NCBI RefSeq assembly: GCF_948472415.1
Contig: NZ_OX419519.1
Span: forward strand, 186,001-250,000
Length of the DNA: 64,000 bases
Direction of reading: 5' to 3'
DNA from: Kitasatospora fiedleri
GTDB lineage: Bacteria; Actinomycetota; Actinomycetes; Streptomycetales; Streptomycetaceae
The notes beneath the pieces are model-generated. The model saw nothing but the letters and a program-made list of their open reading frames with translations. It was not told the DNA's origin and ran no database searches. How positions within the stretch are numbered: position 1 is the first letter of the stretch; the number at the start of each line of letters is the position of its first letter. A program made the position numbers and the translations under genes. Below, piece after piece: positions 1 through 9,367 of this stretch.

Positions 1-38
1 TCGTCGCCCGGCACGCGGACGGCGGCGGGGCGGAGTAG
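1..38 (+). other. possible 3' end of an upstream gene
   Basis: From the left edge the + strand stays open for eleven codons (reading VARHADGGGAE from base 3) and stops with TAG at 36-38. A strong hairpin follows and then a gene on the opposite strand, which is the layout expected for the tail of a convergent gene. The stretch is too short for any family call, so this is only a suggestion. Confidence 0.2.
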
Positions 39-68
39 CCCGGTGGACACGCGGACGTGCGGACGCGC

Positions 69-102
69 GGACGCCCGGGCGGGTGGGCCCGCCCGGGCGT
101 CC
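69..102. terminator. G+C-rich hairpin, likely bidirectional terminator
   Basis: Bases 69-83 and 88-102 are perfect reverse complements (15-bp stem) around a 4-base loop. The hairpin lies 29 bases beyond the stop of the GH6 gene on the minus strand. It has no T-run, as is usual in this G+C-rich group. A triple GGGTGCC direct repeat follows at about 114-131. Confidence 0.6.
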
Positions 103-131
103 GTCGGCCGGGTGCCGGGTGCCGGGTGCCG

Positions 132-1370
132 TCAGCGCGACGGGAACAGGTGGGTGTTGAAGGTCAGCTTCGGGGTCGCGTTGTCCGCCAGGGAGTGCGC
201 CTGCGCGGGCCACCAGCCGCCCGCGACCGGGTCGACCGAGCCGTACTCGGGGTCGGCCGGGCCGGCCGTGCCGCGGGTGCAGCTGCCGTCGGACTCGCCC
301 GGGACCTTGACCCAGAGGAAGGCGTCCAGCAGGGCCCGGCCGGTGTCGGCGGTGGGGCGGGTGCCCAGGCCGCGGCCGGGCGGGTTGCACCAGGTCTGCG
401 GGTCGCCGGTGTACTTGCCGGGCTCCGGCGTCCACGGGCCCCGGCCGTTGCGGCTGCTGTCGATCACGAAGTGGGTCAGCTCGGCCGTGGCGGGGACGTG
501 CTCGGCGTACCAGGCGTCGGCATCGGCGTCCGGCCAGTACTGGTTGGCGCAGGAGTCGGCGGTGGCGCCCGGGGTGTTGCGCAGGTACCAGACGCACTGC
601 GAGACCTGGGTGCCGTAGCGGATCAGCGAGGCGTCGGTCTGGTAGTTCGACACGTTCAGGAAGAAGCCCTGCGCGCGGGCCACGCCGCCGTCGATCAGCA
701 GCTGTGCCTGGGTGCCGACGTTCTGCCAGGTGCTGTGCCCGGCGTCCAGGTAGACGATCGCGCCGCGCTGGCGCTCCAGCCGGTCCACGGCGCCGAAGAT
801 CTCGGCGAGGCGGTCCTGCTGCTGGGCGGCGGTGCCGCCGCAGAACGCGGGCGACAGGGCGAGGCCGTCCGGCTCCAGGACGACCACCGTCCTGCGGTCG
901 CCGATGCCGCGGGCCAGGGCGTCGATCCAGGCCGCGTACTCGGTGCTGTTGGACGCGCCGCCCGCCGAGTACTGCGAGCAGTCCCGGCCCGGCACGTTGT
1001 ACGCCACGGTGACCGGCACCTGCCGGGCCAGGGCGGCCTTCGCCTGGAGCGCGGCCATCGCGTCGGTGGTCTCCTGCGGGGTCGCCGTCCCGTTGAACCA
1101 CTGCGCGATCGGCCAGGACGCCAGCTGCGCCATCGCGGCGGCCCCCGCCAGGTCGTGCGCCTTGAGGTCGGTCAGCGCCTGCTGCGCGGCCTTGCCCGCC
1201 GGGTCGACGTAGAACCGGGTGTCCGGTGCGAGGGTCCGCGCCCCGGACGCAGCGGGCGCAGCGGGCGCGGCGGGCGCGGCGGCTTGGGCGGGCGCGGTGG
1301 CGAGTCCGAGGCCGGACGCGAGCAGCACGGCCAGCGAGAGCGCGGCTCGGACGGGGTGGATCGGGCGCAT
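132..1370 (-). CDS. secreted glycoside hydrolase family 6 (cellulase-type)
   Basis: The 412-residue product starts with a typical Sec signal peptide (basic MRPIHPVR, hydrophobic core, cleavage near APAQAA). The mature part is a single GH6 catalytic domain. The two GH6 signature regions are present as YNVPGRDCS, with the conserved Arg-Asp-Cys, and VVVLEPDGLAL, whose Asp is the catalytic acid in this family. GH6 enzymes hydrolyse beta-1,4-glucan with inversion, from chain ends or internally, outside the cell. No carbohydrate-binding module is attached. The ATG at 1370 is preferred over an upstream in-frame start because the signal peptide begins there. Endo or exo action cannot be told from sequence alone. 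It runs towards the left edge and ends before a strong hairpin. Confidence 0.9.
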   Translation of the reverse strand: MRPIHPVRAALSLAVLLASGLGLATAPAQAAAPAAPAAPAASGARTLAPDTRFYVDPAGKAAQQALTDLKAHDLAGAAAMAQLASWPIAQWFNGTATPQETTDAMAALQAKAALARQVPVTVAYNVPGRDCSQYSAGGASNSTEYAAWIDALARGIGDRRTVVVLEPDGLALSPAFCGGTAAQQQDRLAEIFGAVDRLERQRGAIVYLDAGHSTWQNVGTQAQLLIDGGVARAQGFFLNVSNYQTDASLIRYGTQVSQCVWYLRNTPGATADSCANQYWPDADADAWYAEHVPATAELTHFVIDSSRNGRGPWTPEPGKYTGDPQTWCNPPGRGLGTRPTADTGRALLDAFLWVKVPGESDGSCTRGTAGPADPEYGSVDPVAGGWWPAQAHSLADNATPKLTFNTHLFPSR

Positions 1371-1558
1371 GGCAGGTCTCCCCGGCAGGGATCGGTGTGG
1401 TGGCGGAGCGGCCCATGCAGCCACCCCGCCACCGCCCCGTCAAGACCGCCCCGGCCCCGGCCCGCGAACCCGCAGCGGAACCCCCGCCGACGGCCCTTCC
1501 GCGCTGAAACTTTCACCCGCCCGCGCCACCGGCACCGCCCGTGCCGCTCGCCCCGCGG

Positions 1559-2359
1559 CTACCGGCGCCGGCCCGCGAAGCGGCCCGGGGTGGTGCCGAC
1601 GATGCGGCGGAAGTGGCGGGCGAGGTGGGACTGGTCGTGGAAGCCGAGGGCGGTGGCGACGGCGGCCGGGGGGTGGCCGTCCAGCAGGAGGCGGCGGGCG
1701 CGGTCGACCCGGCGGGTGGTGAGGTACTGGTGCGGGGGGAGGCCGAACGCGGCGGTGAAGGTGCGGACCAGGTGGGCGGGGTGGGCGTGCAGCCGGGCGG
1801 CGGCGTCGGCGAGGGTGGTGCGCTCGGTGAGGCGGGCGTCGAGCAGGTCGCGCAGGCCGTGGGCGAGCCCGGGGGCGGGGGCCGTCGCGGCGGTGGCACG
1901 CGGGCGCAGGTGGTGGCGGAGCCGTTCGCCGATCAGGGCCAGTCGGCTCTCGGCCTCCAGCTCTTCGCCGGGCCGGCCGAGCAGGGTGTGCAGCTGCCCG
2001 ACGCGGCGGCGCAGCAGCGGGTCGGCGAGGTCCGGCCCGTCGACCGCCGGGCCGATCAACTCCCGTCCCAGTTGGTCGCGTTCGAGGTAGAGCACGCGCT
2101 TGCGGAAGCCGTCCTCGGTCGCCGGTGAGCCGTTGTGCGGGACGTCCGGGGGCAGCAGGCTGACGGTGTCGTGCGGGGTGCCCCGGCGGTGGCGGTCGAG
2201 GTCGTAGCGGACGGCACCGTCGTCGACGATCAGCAGCGTCCAGGAGTCGTGGACGTGCATGGGGTAGCGGTGCGCGGTGAAGTGCGCGTGGAACACCTCG
2301 ACCACGCCGGGGACGGGCGGGCGCCAGGCGGCGGTCTCCTCCGGCGGCGCTGCGGGCAT
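1559..2359 (-). CDS. AraC-family transcriptional regulator
   Basis: The 266-residue protein has an N-terminal cupin-like sensor region (residues about 20-110, with YPMHVHDSW and LPPDVPHNG, typical His-rich sensor strands). It ends in two helix-turn-helix units of the AraC type (TLADAAARLHAHPAHLVRTF and AVATALGFHDQSHLARHFRR). The domain order is that of Streptomyces AraC regulators that sense small ligands. The chosen ATG leaves a 49-base divergent gap to the DUF2000 gene, so this regulator probably controls that gene and itself. An upstream TTG in the same frame is the alternative start. The inducer is unknown. Confidence 0.88.
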   Translation of the reverse strand: MPAAPPEETAAWRPPVPGVVEVFHAHFTAHRYPMHVHDSWTLLIVDDGAVRYDLDRHRRGTPHDTVSLLPPDVPHNGSPATEDGFRKRVLYLERDQLGRELIGPAVDGPDLADPLLRRRVGQLHTLLGRPGEELEAESRLALIGERLRHHLRPRATAATAPAPGLAHGLRDLLDARLTERTTLADAAARLHAHPAHLVRTFTAAFGLPPHQYLTTRRVDRARRLLLDGHPPAAVATALGFHDQSHLARHFRRIVGTTPGRFAGRRR

Positions 2360-2408
2360 GCGAAGAACGTACAAGACCGGGCGGCGCGGCGGGCGGCACG
2401 CTCACTCC

Positions 2409-2878
2409 ATGGACAACACCCTGACCACCCCCGCCCCCGCCACCGACCTCTCCCCTCACCCGCGCCCGTCCGCTTCGACAGCAAGATCGCCGTGCTGCTC
2501 CGCGCGGACCTCGCGCCGTGGCAGCGGCTGAACGTGACGGCCTTCCTGGTGAGCGGGCTGGGCACCGCCGTCCCGGAGCTGATCGGCGAGCCGTACCTGG
2601 ACGCGGACGGTGCGGGCTACCTGCCGATGTTCCGCCAGCCGGTACTGGTCCTGGAGGGCGGGTCCGAGCTGCTGGCCGCCGCGCACGGGCGGGCGCTGGC
2701 GCGCGGGCTGCCGACGGCGGTGTTCACCGCGGAACTGTTCGCCACCGGCAACGACCGCGACAACCGGGCGGCGGTCCGGGCCGTGCCGACCACGGCGCTG
2801 GACCTGGTCGGCCTGGCCCTGCACGGCCCGCGCAACGCGGTGGACAAGGTGCTCAAGGGAGCCCGGATGCACCCCTGA
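2409..2878 (+). CDS. DUF2000 family protein (one frameshift)
   Basis: The gene starts at ATG 2409 (MDNTLTTPAPATD) and changes frame near 2452-2460. Adding one C to the run at 2452-2455 joins it to a full DUF2000 domain that begins FDSKIAVLLRADL and ends KVLKGARMHP. DUF2000 proteins are small (about 140-160 residues) and of unknown function. They often lie next to AraC regulators, as here, where the regulator is divergent and only 49 bases away. The conserved domain is intact from about 2475 on, so a base-calling error is likelier than a real mutation. No enzymatic role is assigned. Confidence 0.75.
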
Positions 2879-2927
2879 CGACCCTGGCCCCGCCTCCGCC
2901 GTGCCTCCGGCCGCCCGTCCCGGGACG

Positions 2928-4199
2928 TCAGGCGTGCAGCGAGGCGAGGGTGACGACCGTGATGTCGGAGGGCGCGCCGACCCGGACCGGCGGGCCCCAG
3001 GCGCCCGCGCCGCGGGTGACGTAGAGCTGGGTGTCGCCGTAGCGCTCCAGGCCCGCGACGGTGGGGTTGGCCAGTTCGGCCAGGTAGTTGCCGGGCCAGA
3101 GCTGGCCGCCGTGGGTGTGGCCGGAGAGCTGGAGGTCGACGCCGTGGCGCACGCTGTCGTGGATGGTGACCGGCTGGTGCGCCATCAGGACGGCGGCGCG
3201 GGTGCGGTCGCGGTCGCCGAGCGCCCGGTCGTAGTCGGGGCCCTGGCCGTGCGCGGTGCCGGCGAGGTCGTTGACGCCCGCCAGGTCGAACCGGGGCAGC
3301 TCGACCCGGTCGTTCTCCAGCGGGTGCACGCCCAGCTCGCGGACGAACTCCACCCAGGGCGCGGCGCCGGAGAAGTACTCGTGGTTGCCGGTGACGAAGT
3401 ACGCCCCGTCCCTGGCCCGCAGGTCGGCCAGCGGGCGGGCGGCCGGGCCGAGTTCGGGGACGGTGCCGTCGACCAGGTCGCCGACCACGGTGATCAGGTC
3501 GGGCTGGACGGCGTTGATGGTGTCGACGATCCGCCGGGTGTGCGCCCGGCCGAGGATCGGCCCGAGGTGGATGTCGCTGACCACCGCGATCCGGTAGCCG
3601 TGCGCCGCGCGCGGGAGTTTCGCCAGCGGCACCGTGACCTGCTTGATCCGCGGCCCGCGCAGCACCCCGTACGCGCCGGTGCCGACCACCCCGACGGCCA
3701 CCGCCGCGGCACCGCCGGCCACCACCCGGGAGACGAACAGCCGCCGTGAGGCGACGCTCTCGACCGCGCTCTCCGCAGTGCTCTCGGCCGTGCTTTGCAT
3801 GACCGGCTCGGCGGACTCCGGCTCGGCAGGCTCCGGTTCGGCAGACTCCGGGCGGACGGTCTCCGGCCGGGCGGCGGCAGCGCGCGGACGGGGGCGGCGG
3901 AGGCGGAACAGCAGCGGGCGCAGTGCCTCGCCGGCCAGCAGGGCGAGCAGCAGGTAGAGGCCGAGGGCCATCCAGAGGTAGCCGGGCCAGGCGAACCAGC
4001 GTTCCACCGCGAGCGGGAAGGCCCGGCCGCCGATCAGCGCGAGCAGCATCAGCGCGGGGAGCAGGAGGGCCAGCGCGGTGCCGGTGCGCCGGTAGGGGCC
4101 GCCGGGGCGGGAGACGTCCCGGACCAGGCGTCGCCACAGGTACCAGTGCATCAGCCCGAGCAGCCCGAGGGCCGCCACCGCCACGACCGCGATCATCAT
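2928..4199 (-). CDS. membrane-anchored metallophosphoesterase (YkuE/YaeI-like)
   Basis: The 423-residue protein has three predicted membrane segments at the N-terminus (about residues 2-16, 41-58, 70-92), then a Glu/Pro/Ser-rich linker with repeated SAEPE units (about 115-150). A further hydrophobic segment preceded by SRRLFVSR (about 152-180) follows. The calcineurin-like phosphoesterase domain starts near residue 203. All metal-ligand motifs are present: SDIHLG (209-214), GDLVDG (240-245), GNHEY (271-275) and SGHTHGG (359-365). The family includes lipid-diphosphate and other phosphoesterases acting at the outer face of the membrane. The substrate is unknown. The gene converges on the DUF2000 gene with a 49-base gap. 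Confidence 0.85.
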   Translation of the reverse strand: MMIAVVAVAALGLLGLMHWYLWRRLVRDVSRPGGPYRRTGTALALLLPALMLLALIGGRAFPLAVERWFAWPGYLWMALGLYLLLALLAGEALRPLLFRLRRPRPRAAAARPETVRPESAEPEPAEPESAEPVMQSTAESTAESAVESVASRRLFVSRVVAGGAAAVAVGVVGTGAYGVLRGPRIKQVTVPLAKLPRAAHGYRIAVVSDIHLGPILGRAHTRRIVDTINAVQPDLITVVGDLVDGTVPELGPAARPLADLRARDGAYFVTGNHEYFSGAAPWVEFVRELGVHPLENDRVELPRFDLAGVNDLAGTAHGQGPDYDRALGDRDRTRAAVLMAHQPVTIHDSVRHGVDLQLSGHTHGGQLWPGNYLAELANPTVAGLERYGDTQLYVTRGAGAWGPPVRVGAPSDITVVTLASLHA

Positions 4200-4738
4200 C
4201 GGGCCAGTATCGGCGGTGGGCCCGGCGTGGTGGACGGCGGGTGGTGGTCCGGGTGCGCTGCGTGCCGGTCCGGGTTCGGTTCCCGGTCACCCCCTGTGAG
4301 CCCGCGCACATCGGGGCGGCCGTCCACGATCCCGGATAGTTGGTGTGCGGCGGATCACGGGGGCGGGCCCTTGGGGCGGTCGGCGAGCGGGCGGCCGGAA
4401 GGTGAACAGGCAGGTCGGAGGTGGTTTTCGGGGTGTCCGGAGGCGGCGGTCGCCACCGGCCGCGCGGGGCGGCCGGGCCCGGGCGGTGCCGCTCGGAGTG
4501 CCGGGTCCGCTACTACGGGGCGTAGTTTCGAGGGCCATTGTTCGGCTGTTCGACGTCTGTCAAGAATGTCCCGTCCCCAGGCAGTCCGGCCGGTTCGGCC
4601 GCCGGACCCCTGCCACCGCGTGCACCGGGTGCGCCCCGGCCGGTCCTCCGGCCGCCGGGCCCGTGGCGCGCTCCGCGTCCCGGTCGGCGGCCGGCGTGTC
4701 CGTCCCGGCCGTCCGGCCCCGTGCGAGGAGAGGTCGCC
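4200..4738. other. 539-base divergent intergenic region, no gene seen
   Basis: The region separates the metallophosphoesterase (leftward) from the transglycosylase (rightward) and must hold both promoters. A less G+C-rich patch at about 4530-4570 (with TTGTTCGGCTG and TCAAGAATG) is the likeliest promoter or leader region for the rightward gene. I looked for the c-di-AMP (ydaO) riboswitch often found before cell-wall hydrolases in this group and did not find its conserved segments. Confidence 0.4.
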
Positions 4739-5600
4739 ATGCGCCACCGCAGGACCCTGACCCTTTCGGAGAAGCTCCACCGCCACCGGCACAGCCTGGT
4801 GACCGGCATTGCCACGCTCGCGGTCGCGGGCACCGCCACCCTGGCGCTCGCGCTGCCGCAGAACGGCGGCGCGGCCGACGCCACCGCCGACCCGGTGCTG
4901 GCCGGCAGCCCGCACCTGTCCGCGGACGCCTTCGGATCGCCGTCGCCCGCTCCGGCCTCCGCGTCCGCCGCCGCCTCCACCGAGGCCCAGGCCCAGGCGC
5001 AGGCCCAGGCCCAGGCCCAGGAGGAAGCTCAGGCGTCCGCGTCGGCTTCCGCCTCCGCCGCGGCGGAGGCGTCCGCGTCGGCGTCCGCCCAGGCGGAGGC
5101 CGACGCCAGCGCCAGCGCGAGCGCGAGCGCGGAGGCGTCCGCCTCGGCCGAGGCCGCCGCGAAGGCGAAGGCCGCCGCGGAGGCGAAGGCCCGGGCGTCC
5201 GCCTCGGCTTCGGCGGCCGCCCGCGCGCAGCAGCGCCCGTCGCTGTCCGCCACCGCCTCGCCGTCGGCCCGGGCCACGTCCCCGTCCTCGTCACTGCCCT
5301 CGGCCTCCCCGTACGGCGGGACGCCGCAGCAGATCGCGGCGCAGATCGTCCCGGCGGGCCAGTTGCAGTGCTTCTCGAACATCGTGGAGCGCGAGAGCAG
5401 TTGGGACGTGCACGCGACCAACGCGTCCTCGGCGCGTACGGGCTGATGCAGGCGCTGCCGGGTTCGAAGATGGCGTCGGCGGGTGCCGACTGGCGGGACA
5501 ACCCGGCCACCCAGATCACCTGGGGCTGGCGTACATGAACGAGACGTACGGGAGCCCGTGCGCGGCGTGGTCGTTCTGGCAGGCGCACAACTGGTACTGA
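4739..5600 (+). CDS. secreted lytic transglycosylase-like protein with low-complexity linker (two frameshifts)
   Basis: The gene starts at ATG 4739 behind GAGGAGAGG. The product has a basic N-terminus and a hydrophobic segment (about residues 20-38). An extremely repetitive Ala/Ser/Gln/Glu linker follows, with runs of AQ, AS and AE from about residue 80 to 175. The C-terminal domain reads QLQCFSNIVERESSWDVHATN, then GAYGLMQALPGSKM, then YMNETYGSPCAAWSFWQAHN. This is the pattern of lysozyme-like transglycosylases, with the catalytic Glu in ERESSW. Two single missing G bases (near 5432 and 5520) explain the frame changes. It should cleave peptidoglycan outside the membrane, the linker spanning the wall. 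The stop is taken as TGA 5598-5600. Confidence 0.75.
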
Positions 5601-5661
5601 TCGGGCGGCTCCGGGGGCGCGCTCGCACGGCGCCTCCGCAGCTCGGCCACCGCGCGTACAT

Positions 5662-5730
5662 CTGACGATACGTCAGCAAGTCACGGCGTTCCGTCCCCTA
5701 TCCGGACATTTCATCGCACAGTCATGTCCG
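5662..5730 (+). promoter_or_regulatory. two inverted repeats in front of the glycosyltransferase gene
   Basis: CTGACG and CGTCAG (5662-5667, 5671-5676) form a perfect dyad with a 3-base centre. CGGACAT and ATGTCCG (5703-5709, 5724-5730) form a second dyad with a 14-base spacer. Both lie in a relatively A+T-rich stretch 107-175 bases before the next start. They look like regulator-binding sites, but the cognate protein cannot be named. Confidence 0.4.
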
Positions 5731-5836
5731 TTCGGTGAAGATTCCGCGAACTTCCCGTGGCCGGTGTCCGGTATCGCCGCTTTGGTGCGGCTTCCGACCT
5801 TTGCCTGAGGCTGTCCCCGCCCCTAGCCTCCCGGCC

Positions 5837-6829
5837 ATGGCCCCACCACTGATCACCGTCGTGCTGCCCGCTTACGACGAGCAAGGACAACTGAAGGAAT
5901 GCCTCGACTCCCTGCTCGGGCAGTCCTTCCGCGAATTCGAGATCATCGTGGTGCAGACCCCGTCCGAGCACTGTCCCGAGCGGCTGGTCGAGGCGTACGA
6001 ACTGCGTGACGCCCGGGTGCGGGTGCTGCGGCTGGACGCCGAGACCGGCATCGGGCGGGCCCGGATGGCCGGGGCCGCGCACGCCCGCGGGCAGTACCTG
6101 CTGTTCCTGGACGCCGACCACCTGCTGCCCGAGGACGCGTTCGAGGCGATGGACGCGCGGCTCACCGAGACCGGCGAGGTCGACGTGCTGCTGTTCGGCC
6201 ACAACCGGGAGTACCGGGGCAAGGTCTGGCCGGGCAACGCGGCCGAACTGCTGGCCGCCGCCGGGCCCGCGGTGTTCTCCCCCGCCGAGCGCCCGGAGCT
6301 GTTCGGCGCCCCGCCGCTCGTCTGGGACCGGCTGATGCGCAGCGGGACCATCCCGGCCTTCCCGGACGGCTTCTACGAGGAGATCTCGGCGGTGCACCGC
6401 TCGTTGCTGGCCGCCACCCGGGTCGCGGTGCTGGACCGCGAGTGCGTCACCATCCGCCCCGGCACACCCTGCACCCGGCGGGCAGCGAGGGCGCCAGCCA
6501 CTTCGACGTGTTCGACCGCTACGAGAGCACCTTCGAGCTGCTGGACGCCCAGCCCGTCGAGACCGAGCCGGTCGCCGCCGCGGTGCGCCCGCACCTGTTC
6601 ACCAGGATGGTCCGGCACTACCTGTTCGTCTTCGACCTGCCCGGGTGCCTGACCCGCGCCGAGCGCCCGCAGTTCTTCCAGCGCGCCGCCGAGCACTACA
6701 AGCGCTTCCTGCCGACCGGGTACCGGCGCCCCGAGGGCGCGAGGGCATCAAGTTCTCACTGCTGGCCTCGAATTCGTACGCCACCTTCGAGGTCGCCAAG
6801 TTCTCCCGGCTCGCGGGCGGCGCCGCTGA
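5837..6829 (+). CDS. family 2 glycosyltransferase (two or three frameshifts)
   Basis: ATG 5837 opens a GT2 domain: ITVVLPAYDEQGQLKECLDS is the nucleotide-binding start, and the metal-binding DxD-like motif appears in LLFLDADHLLP. The frame changes in the C-run at 6457-6460 and in the G-run at 6735-6737; each is mended by adding one base. The continuation reads EGASHFDVFDRYESTFELLD, then KFSLLASNSYATFEVAK. A third missing G near 6814-6816 would give an orderly stop at TGA 6827-6829. The C-terminal half (FTRMVRHYLFVFD, FFQRAAEHYKRFLP) resembles the linker of Streptomyces proteins in which a GT2 domain precedes CDP-glycerol glycerophosphotransferase, so a role in teichoic-acid or surface-glycan synthesis is possible. 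The acceptor is unknown. Confidence 0.7.
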
Positions 6830-7126
6830 ACCGCCGCGCGCGGAGCGGACAGGCCGGAGCGGACCGAATCGGGCGCACGGGGGCGCGGAGGCCCGACGCC
6901 CTGACGCCCCGTCCGCTCCACCGCGCACCCCGTCGCGCCCCGTCGCCCGCCGTTTCCCGACGGGGCCCGGCACGTCCCGGCGCGTCCCACGCCGCGTCCT
7001 GACGCACCGTCGGACGGGTGCGGAGGGTAGAGTCCGTCCCCGCGGACAGTTGGCGTCCGCCCCTGCGCCCAGCTCACCGCGCCCAGTTCCGTGCAGGCAC
7101 CACCGGACCGGAAGGCGAACTCCCCG

Positions 7127-7930
7127 ATGTCCTCCTCCGTTTCCCCGTCAGCGGCCCCGACCCCGGACCCGTCGACCACCGACGCGTCCAGGACCGCCGG
7201 CGGGCCGACCCCGGAACCGTCCGGCCAACTGCCGCCCCAGCGGCAGCTGTCCGGCTGGACGCTGCTGCCGCTGGGAGCGCTGCTGCTGGTCGAGGCGTTC
7301 GCCTGCATGGCGGTGCTGATCAGCGTCTGGACGCCGCTCACCACGCTGACCGCCGAACACGCCCCGACCGGCGACCCGATGTCGTGGACGGTGCTCGGCC
7401 TCGGCCCCTGGCACCTGACCTCCAACACCGCGATGCTGCTGGCCGTGCTCGCCGCCAGCGGCCTGGGCAGCTTCGTGCACGCCGCCACCTCCTTCGCCAC
7501 CTACGCCGGCAACCGGCAGCTGCTGCCCAGTTGGCTGCCCTGGTACCTGCTGCGCACCGCGATCGGCGGCGCGCTCGCCCTGCTGGTGTACTTCCTGCTG
7601 CGCGGCGGCCTGTTCGCCAACGGCACCGACGGCACCGCCACCAACCCCTACGGCTTCGCCGGGATCGCCGGGCTGTGCGGGCTGTTCTCCAAGCAGGCCA
7701 CCGACAAGCTCCGCGAGGTGTTCGACACCGTCCTGACCACCAAGGACGGCGCGGGCGACGACGAACGCGACGACAAGATCCAGCCGGTGCCCCCGGCCGC
7801 CCCCGTCACGACCGCCACCGCTCCCGCCGCCACCGCCGCCGCGCCGGTGGCGGCCCCGCTGCCCCCACTGGCCGACCCGGCGCTGCCGGTGATCCCGCAG
7901 CAGCACACCACCTCACCGGAAAGCTCCTGA
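7127..7930 (+). CDS. hypothetical membrane protein with three to four hydrophobic segments
   Basis: The 267-residue protein starts at ATG 7127, eleven bases after GGAAGG. An in-frame GTG at 7091 is the alternative. A Pro/Thr/Ser-rich N-terminus (1-40) precedes hydrophobic segments at about residues 45-65, 90-115 and 140-160. The C-terminus is a disordered Ala/Pro/Thr tail after a charged stretch (DDERDDKIQ). The central part, with a short gap after ATSFATYAGNRQLLPSW, resembles small uncharacterised actinobacterial membrane proteins, but I cannot place it in a named family. It converges on the acyl-CoA dehydrogenase gene with a 111-base gap. Confidence 0.75.
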   Translation: MSSSVSPSAAPTPDPSTTDASRTAGGPTPEPSGQLPPQRQLSGWTLLPLGALLLVEAFACMAVLISVWTPLTTLTAEHAPTGDPMSWTVLGLGPWHLTSNTAMLLAVLAASGLGSFVHAATSFATYAGNRQLLPSWLPWYLLRTAIGGALALLVYFLLRGGLFANGTDGTATNPYGFAGIAGLCGLFSKQATDKLREVFDTVLTTKDGAGDDERDDKIQPVPPAAPVTTATAPAATAAAPVAAPLPPLADPALPVIPQQHTTSPESS

Positions 7931-8041
7931 CGGCAGGTCGAGTCGACGGCCCGTCCGGCCCGTCAGGGAGTGGTGACCGCCCGTCAACCCCGGTCCGCCG
8001 TCCGGGGCTTCGGGTCTCCGGTTCCTTCGGGGCCGCCGGGA

Positions 8042-9211
8042 TCAGACGAAGGCGCCGATGCCGGTGGCGGCCCGGCCGACGATCAGGGTGTTGATCTCCC
8101 GGGTGCCCTCGTAGGAGTAGAGCGCCTCGGCGTCGGCGACGAAGCGGGCGATGCTGTAGTCCAGCACGATGCCGTTGCCCGCCAGGAGTTCGCGGCCCCA
8201 GCCGACGGTCTCCCGCATCCGGGTGGTGCAGTACGCCTTGGCCAGGGCGGAGTGCTCGTCCCGGAAGGTGCCGGCGTCCTCCAGCTGGGCCAGCCGCACC
8301 ACCATCCCCAGGCAGGAGGTGGCGTTGCCGAGCATCCGCACCAGCAGGTCCTGGACCAGCTGGAAGCGGGCGATCGGGCCGCCGAACTGCTCGCGCCGAC
8401 GGGTGTAGTCCAGCGCGATCCGGTAGGCGCCGAGCATCACCCCGACCGCCTCCCAGGCCACCCCGCTCCGGGTGCGCCGCAGCACGTCGGCGGTGTCGCG
8501 GAAGCCCTCCGCCCGCTGCAGGCGGTCGGCCTCGGGGACCCGGCAGTCGGTGAGCACCACGTCCGCGTTCTCCACGGTGCGCAGCGCCATCTTGTTCTCG
8601 ATCCGGGTGGCGCTGAACCCCGGGTTGTCGCCCTGCACCACGAAGCCCAGGACGTGGTCGGTCTCCTCGTCCCTGGCCCAGACCACCACCAGGTCGGCGA
8701 AGGTGGCGTTGCCGATCCAGCGCTTGGCCCCGTTCAGCACCCAGGTGTCGCCCTCGCGCCGGGCGGTGGTGCGGAGCCCGGCGGCGACGTCGGAGCCGCC
8801 CTGCGGCTCGGTCAGCGCGAAGGCGCCGATCTGCTCCATCCGGGCCATCGCCGGGAGCCAGCGCTCGCGCTGCTCCGGGGAGCCGCAGCGGGCGATGCTG
8901 CCCATGGCCAGTCCGGAGTGGACGCCGTAGAAGGTGGCCATCGAGGCGTCCACCCGGGCCATCTCCAGCGCGATGAAGCCGTTCAGCAGGCTGCTGGCGG
9001 GCTTCTCCCGGTACGCGAGGCCGCAGATGTCGAGTTCGGCGTAGCGGGGGATCAGCTGGTGCGGGAACTCGGCCCGGCCCCACCACTCGTCGGCGTGCGG
9101 GGCGACCTCCCGTTCCAGGAAGTCGCGGACCCGCCGCACCACCTCGGCCTCCTCGGGGGCCAGCAGGTCCTCGAACCGGTACAGGTCCTCCGCCAGCACG
9201 GTGTCGGTCAT
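8042..9211 (-). CDS. acyl-CoA dehydrogenase, glutaryl-CoA dehydrogenase-like
   Basis: The 389-residue flavoenzyme shows the full acyl-CoA dehydrogenase layout: an alpha-helical N-domain, a beta-domain with the flavin signature FALTEPQGGSDV and WIGNATFADL, and a C-terminal helical domain. Near the end YEGTREINTLIVGR carries a Glu (about residue 368) in the place of the catalytic base of glutaryl- and short-chain acyl-CoA dehydrogenases. The enzyme oxidises an acyl-CoA at the alpha-beta bond and passes electrons to ETF. Overall sequence style (RCGSPEQRERWLP, QLVQDLLVRML) is closest to glutaryl-CoA dehydrogenases of lysine or tryptophan breakdown, but the substrate is inferred. No other pathway gene lies beside it. 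Confidence 0.85.
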   Translation of the reverse strand: MTDTVLAEDLYRFEDLLAPEEAEVVRRVRDFLEREVAPHADEWWGRAEFPHQLIPRYAELDICGLAYREKPASSLLNGFIALEMARVDASMATFYGVHSGLAMGSIARCGSPEQRERWLPAMARMEQIGAFALTEPQGGSDVAAGLRTTARREGDTWVLNGAKRWIGNATFADLVVVWARDEETDHVLGFVVQGDNPGFSATRIENKMALRTVENADVVLTDCRVPEADRLQRAEGFRDTADVLRRTRSGVAWEAVGVMLGAYRIALDYTRRREQFGGPIARFQLVQDLLVRMLGNATSCLGMVVRLAQLEDAGTFRDEHSALAKAYCTTRMRETVGWGRELLAGNGIVLDYSIARFVADAEALYSYEGTREINTLIVGRAATGIGAFV

Positions 9212-9367
9212 GGTGTGCTCCTCGGTTCGGCGACGGGGCGGCGACGGTGCCGCCCCCGGGTGCGCCTACCCCTTGATCGCCCTTCGACGCCGCCCGTCCC
9301 CCGGTGCCCGTCCGGTTCCGGCCTTCCGGCCGGCGGCGGTCGGCGCGCCGGTCACCGACCGGGCCGG

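Noticed and set aside
4500-4738. c-di-AMP (ydaO) riboswitch before the transglycosylase gene
   Set aside because: The group often has one before such genes, but none of the conserved segments could be found in the leader.
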